Assembly: GCF_030272615.1 (NCBI RefSeq)
Contig: NC_081405.1
Coordinates: forward strand, 158,769,954-158,833,953
Direction: 5' to 3'
Length of the DNA stretch: 64,000 nucleotides
Origin: Cryptomeria japonica
Lineage: Eukaryota; Streptophyta; Pinopsida; Cupressales; Cupressaceae
In this document: positions 60,653 to 64,000 of the stretch, in pieces
Layout: each line of letters opens with the position of its first letter
Position numbering within the stretch: the first letter of the stretch is position 1
Notes under the pieces: generated by a model
Database searches by the model: none
What the model was told of the DNA's origin: nothing
Seen by the model: only the letters and a program-made list of their open reading frames with translations
Program-made: the position numbers and the translations under genes

Positions 60653-61480
60653 GTGACATTCATGAAGGGATATGAAAGGATATTTTGTAAACAATGAAAA
60701 ACCTTTAATGATAATCAAGTTGAAGCCTTGAGATTTATGCAATATGGTTCAAGTCCAAAACTGTACCTTGAAGCCACACACTCTTCCCTCTCCCAGCATA
60801 CATAGAATTTGGAAGGATTTGACGAGAGCATTTTGATTTTACTTACGTCTTGTGTATTATAATATAGACCAATTTGCCAATGTGACATCTTCATATGAGA
60901 GAAAAGCTTCATTTTATCTCAATACAGTTGTACCTATTTCATTATTAGAAAAAATAAATAAGTTCTGCACTAAACTACAATAAATAAATTAGTATCCTCT
61001 ATATTATGGATTTGAATTGATGTTCTCAATTAGTTATTATTCCTACACCTCACACTCACAAGATTAATAATGAAATGACATTTATGATTCATCAAATGCT
61101 GACAAAGTCTAATCAAAGTTCAACTTCAAGATGTATACAACATATCATATTCAACTTCAAGATGCATACAACTTACCATATTCAAGCTCATGCCAACCAC
61201 CACTTGGATATTGTTATATGTCGATTAAAGTACAATATATGTAATAAAACCATATAGTCTTACAAAAAAGCCATCATAGACCATCTATGTCGATTAAAGT
61301 ACAATTCATTTGTAGCAAGGGCACACTCACAATGTGAAGTTGCAAAGCCCTGTGGGGCATGTGCACAAAGATGGTGTTTAGAAAAGTGGACACCACCCAA
61401 AAAAAACTTGGAAAAACAGGCAGCGTGTATGTGGTTTTAAAATTTCAAATTGTCGCATACATACTTGGGTTTGTTCTTCC
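60653..61480. other. AT-rich spacer, small repeats only
   Basis: A ~33-bp tandem pair at 61121-61186 (CAACTTCAAGATG.ATACAAC) and a duplicated TATGTCGATTAAAGTACAAT (61209 and 61286). No gene is visible. Confidence 0.55.
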
Positions 61481-61625
61481 TGAGCCTAGAAAAGGTAGCG
61501 CATATGCACTAAGCTTAGGAAACTGAGCACGTACGTGCTACGCCTAGGAAAATTAGCACGTACACGCTGCTTATAGGAAAATGAGCGTGTACGCGCTAAT
61601 AATCCTAGTAAAACCGCGTATGTGG
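61481..61625. repeat. Cluster of short CACGTACGTG-type palindromic repeats
   Basis: Four to five ~35-bp units with (C)TAGGAAAA(T/C)TGAGC or similar, followed by ACGTAC or TGTACGCG. One unit holds a perfect 14-bp palindrome, AGCACGTACGTGCT (61526-61539). The cluster lies 130-270 bp before the first exon of copy 2. Confidence 0.75.
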
Positions 61626-61752
61626 TGCCTGATGGAAAAAAAATTTTAAAAAAACTAGGTCCTCATTTACCCAAAAAGCGTGTTTTTTACTTTCTTTTTT
61701 TCCCATTTTTTAAGCTAAACCACGAACGGGGTGTGAAATTTGTCCTTAGGCT

Positions 61753-63984
61753 ATGGATCAAGGTTAGTTTTTGTTTTTTTTTGTCTTTCTTTCTGGTTTA
61801 TGCAATTTGTTTTACATTTTGAATTTAATTTCATTAATTTTGATTAGGTTTTTTCATTTTTTGTTTCAAAAACCAGATTCTTCTAATCCAGAACAAGAAC
61901 AACCAAATGCACCTCCTGAAAACCCACAAGAACAAACCAAATGCACCTCCTGAAAACACACAAGAACAACCCCCAATTCCTCCTTTTGACCGCACAGCCG
62001 AAACATAGGAAGAATTAATTAATCAGTTAGGGCAAAATACATCTAAAATCAATATATTGTAAAATTGAAAACTTCTGAACTTGACCATCATCAATCCCTC
62101 GCCACTTGCCTAGAAAAATTAGCTAGTGGTGCCATAGTTGTTTCCACTGAAATTACCAAATGGGGAAGCTTTAGGGATAGGTGTCGTCAATTTTATGCCA
62201 ATGGGCTATCATACGATGGAGTTAAAAACAAAAATATATCTAAACAACAAATATGTGCCCTTTTTGTTGACCCCAAAACTGGTCAATCATTACCCCCTAA
62301 TGCAAAGAGGTTTCCCATACATTGGTGTACCAACGTGTAGATGAAGAATCTTTTTTGGCAAAGGTGGTGGATGGTCTTTGACGATCCACCTTGTAATAAT
62401 TATGAGGTGCCATTATATTTTTTGAGAAAAATATATTGTGAGTTTGTGCTCAATGTGTGCCCAAATTATTTTGACATGAGAGAGTTTCATGGTAGAGGTG
62501 GTGGCTCTGCCCAAGATAGACCTGGAGCCCGTAGGAGATTAGCCGTGGAGAGTCGCTGCCTCCTAGCACCCAAACCCAAGGTGCATCAGGCTATCCCATT
62601 AGAGCTGAAAGAGTCGATGGAGCTACAGAATCTTCAAGCGGCCACAGCATTGACTGGTGCCATCATCTAGCATGGGACATCATTAGCATACCCTATTGTA
62701 TTGGATGATGAGCCGTTAGAGGGCGACAGAGAGCCCATCCAGCATATGTGTGTTAGTTGCTTGGGGATATGCTCAGGGATAGATGATGCAGCCGGTGCAG
62801 ATGGATACTCATATCATCTATGCATGATTTGCGGTTGTAGATGTCAGGCTCACACGGTTGAGGATGTCGCGCTGACAGATGACTTGATGGACATGGTGTT
62901 TGCCTATGAGCCACAAACACAGGTGTGTTGATTTGAATTCATAACATTTTATTTACCAGTCACTTTAATTTTGTAATTGCATAAATGAATTTTCATTTAT
63001 ACATTGATTTAAATTGAGACAAATAATATGTATTTCAGGATGCAGCAGCGGTATCCCATACACCTCCCCCAGTTACCACAGCTGCAACTTTGACACCTGA
63101 TGTATAAATTTTGTAACATGTTAAAATAGAATAGTACACGTTGAATTCAAAAAAATACAAGATATACTAACTATCTTTAATGCTTGGTCCAATTTCTGGT
63201 TTGTAGGTGTTGACAGGGGATGAAATGTCCCAGATTGATGACATCACGCTGTCGGTGATCGATTTTGGCCTACAAGGCTATACAGTATCATATTTTGTAC
63301 AACTCTTTTTATGTATTGTTTTGATGGAATATGCAATTCATTTCATTTTAGATTTTTTAAATTATGTTTAATCTATTATCTGTACTAATATCTCATGTTA
63401 ATTTTATGTTTTTAGGGCACCCCCTCTGCATCTAGGGCTCGTTCGAAGAAAAAGAATATCTCGAAGACACCAAAACGTGTGAAGAAGGTAATTGAACACA
63501 TTTTTAGTTGTACAATTGTTTGAAAATGTTGAAATCAAGTATTAGTTGGGGTTTGTAGATTGATTAGTGTTTTTTGTCTATTTTACATGTACAGCGCCCA
63601 TTGAGCTTTGTGGATATGTTGAATGCACCTGATTCGCCCGCAAATCAAGAGAGGGTGGAGGTATGTATCTCTACTTTATTTTCTTGATTTCATGATTATA
63701 TGCACGCGTACATGTGAACTTGTGATATATTATAATCTTATAGTTTTTTCATACAGCAAATATCCATACCTATTTCGTCAATGGCGAACCCTCCTCCTTG
63801 CACTGGAGAAGCATATCAGGATCTGGTACACTTTTGTTTGATATGTAAAGTTAATTGTTTTCAACCTTCAATACTTATCATTATATTAATTGTTTTTAAT
63901 CTTTGTACATTTTTTGTATAGGTAATAGTGATCGTTTCTACATCGATAGTGAGCCATCCTCAGTCCATTGGAGAAGCATCTGAG
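61753..63984 (+). pseudogene. Unrecognised multi-exon family, copy 2 (5' part decayed; 3' exons open; runs off window)
   Basis: Proposed exon 1 is 61753-61762 (MDQ plus one base). Exon 2 (61877-62922) carries a duplicated PNAPPENPQEQ, then FRDRCRQFYANGLSYDG and CALFVDPKTGQSLPP, and the Trp-rich core FWQRWWMVFDDPP, matching copy 1. Near its end is a Cys cluster (HMCVSCLGIC, then HLCMICGCRC) that could bind zinc. Decay is seen as stops at 62006, 62060, 62338 and 62668 and two frameshifts. Then come short exons with GT-AG borders: 63039-63101, 63207-63284, 63416-63487, 63595-63660, 63757-63825 and 63922-63984 (63, 78, 72, 66, 69 and 63 nt). All are phase 0 and open. The 72-nt exon is very basic (ARSKKKN..KTPKRVKK), suggesting nuclear localisation. 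No known domain is recognised. Confidence 0.6.
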
Positions 63985-64000
63985 GTACAAGTACGTCATT

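Noticed and set aside
1-64000. tRNA, rRNA or other structured RNA genes
   Set aside because: None seen by eye. The TGGTATCAGAGC-type sites are retroelement primer sites, not tRNA genes.

Overview
This is plant nuclear DNA: AT-rich, very repeat-dense, with one clearly intact protein gene in 64 kb. That gene is an intronless plant CYP74 cytochrome P450. The nested LTR retrotransposons, decayed L1-type LINEs and long AT-rich stretches point to a large-genome seed plant. A gymnosperm is my best guess, but that is inference.

Layout. 1-3102: 3' half of a decayed LINE with a probable solo LTR inside it. 3646-5248 (minus): an allene-oxide-synthase-type CYP74 gene with TATA box and poly(A) signal, and a duplicated segment upstream. 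5.9-10.98 kb: AT-rich DNA with a microsatellite, an ~80-bp LINE tail in a perfect 14-bp target duplication, and a palindrome. 10987-15992: a complete Tork/Tnt1-type Ty1-copia element with matching target duplications (ATTAT) and five in-frame stops. 16356-38548: a four-level nest. Solo LTR D (duplication CTACA) was entered by minus-strand SIRE-like copia element A (AACCT). The 3' LTR of A was entered by plus-strand copia derivative B (GAAAA). The 5' LTR of B was entered by minus-strand Tat-like gypsy derivative C (ATTTC, one copy mutated). A TIR transposon also sits in the pol region of A. B and C keep gag/protease-type coding but have no integrase, reverse transcriptase or RNase H.

38.5-48.8 kb: gene-poor DNA with an old ~600-bp direct repeat pair 5.6 kb apart and a 117-bp tandem repeat. 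48.8-53.2 kb: a second decayed LINE with ORF1 and ORF2. 53460-55385: a truncated copia element with LTR, primer-binding site and gag. 55.8-64.0 kb: two diverged copies of an unrecognised multi-exon gene family separated by a ~360-bp satellite array. The second copy runs off the window through a series of 63-78-nt exons, every one a multiple of three and bounded by phase-0 introns.

The CYP74 gene belongs to oxylipin (jasmonate-branch) metabolism. Nearly everything else is mobile DNA in decay. Many stops and lost catalytic residues fit C-to-T or G-to-A change, as expected for heavily methylated plant repeats.
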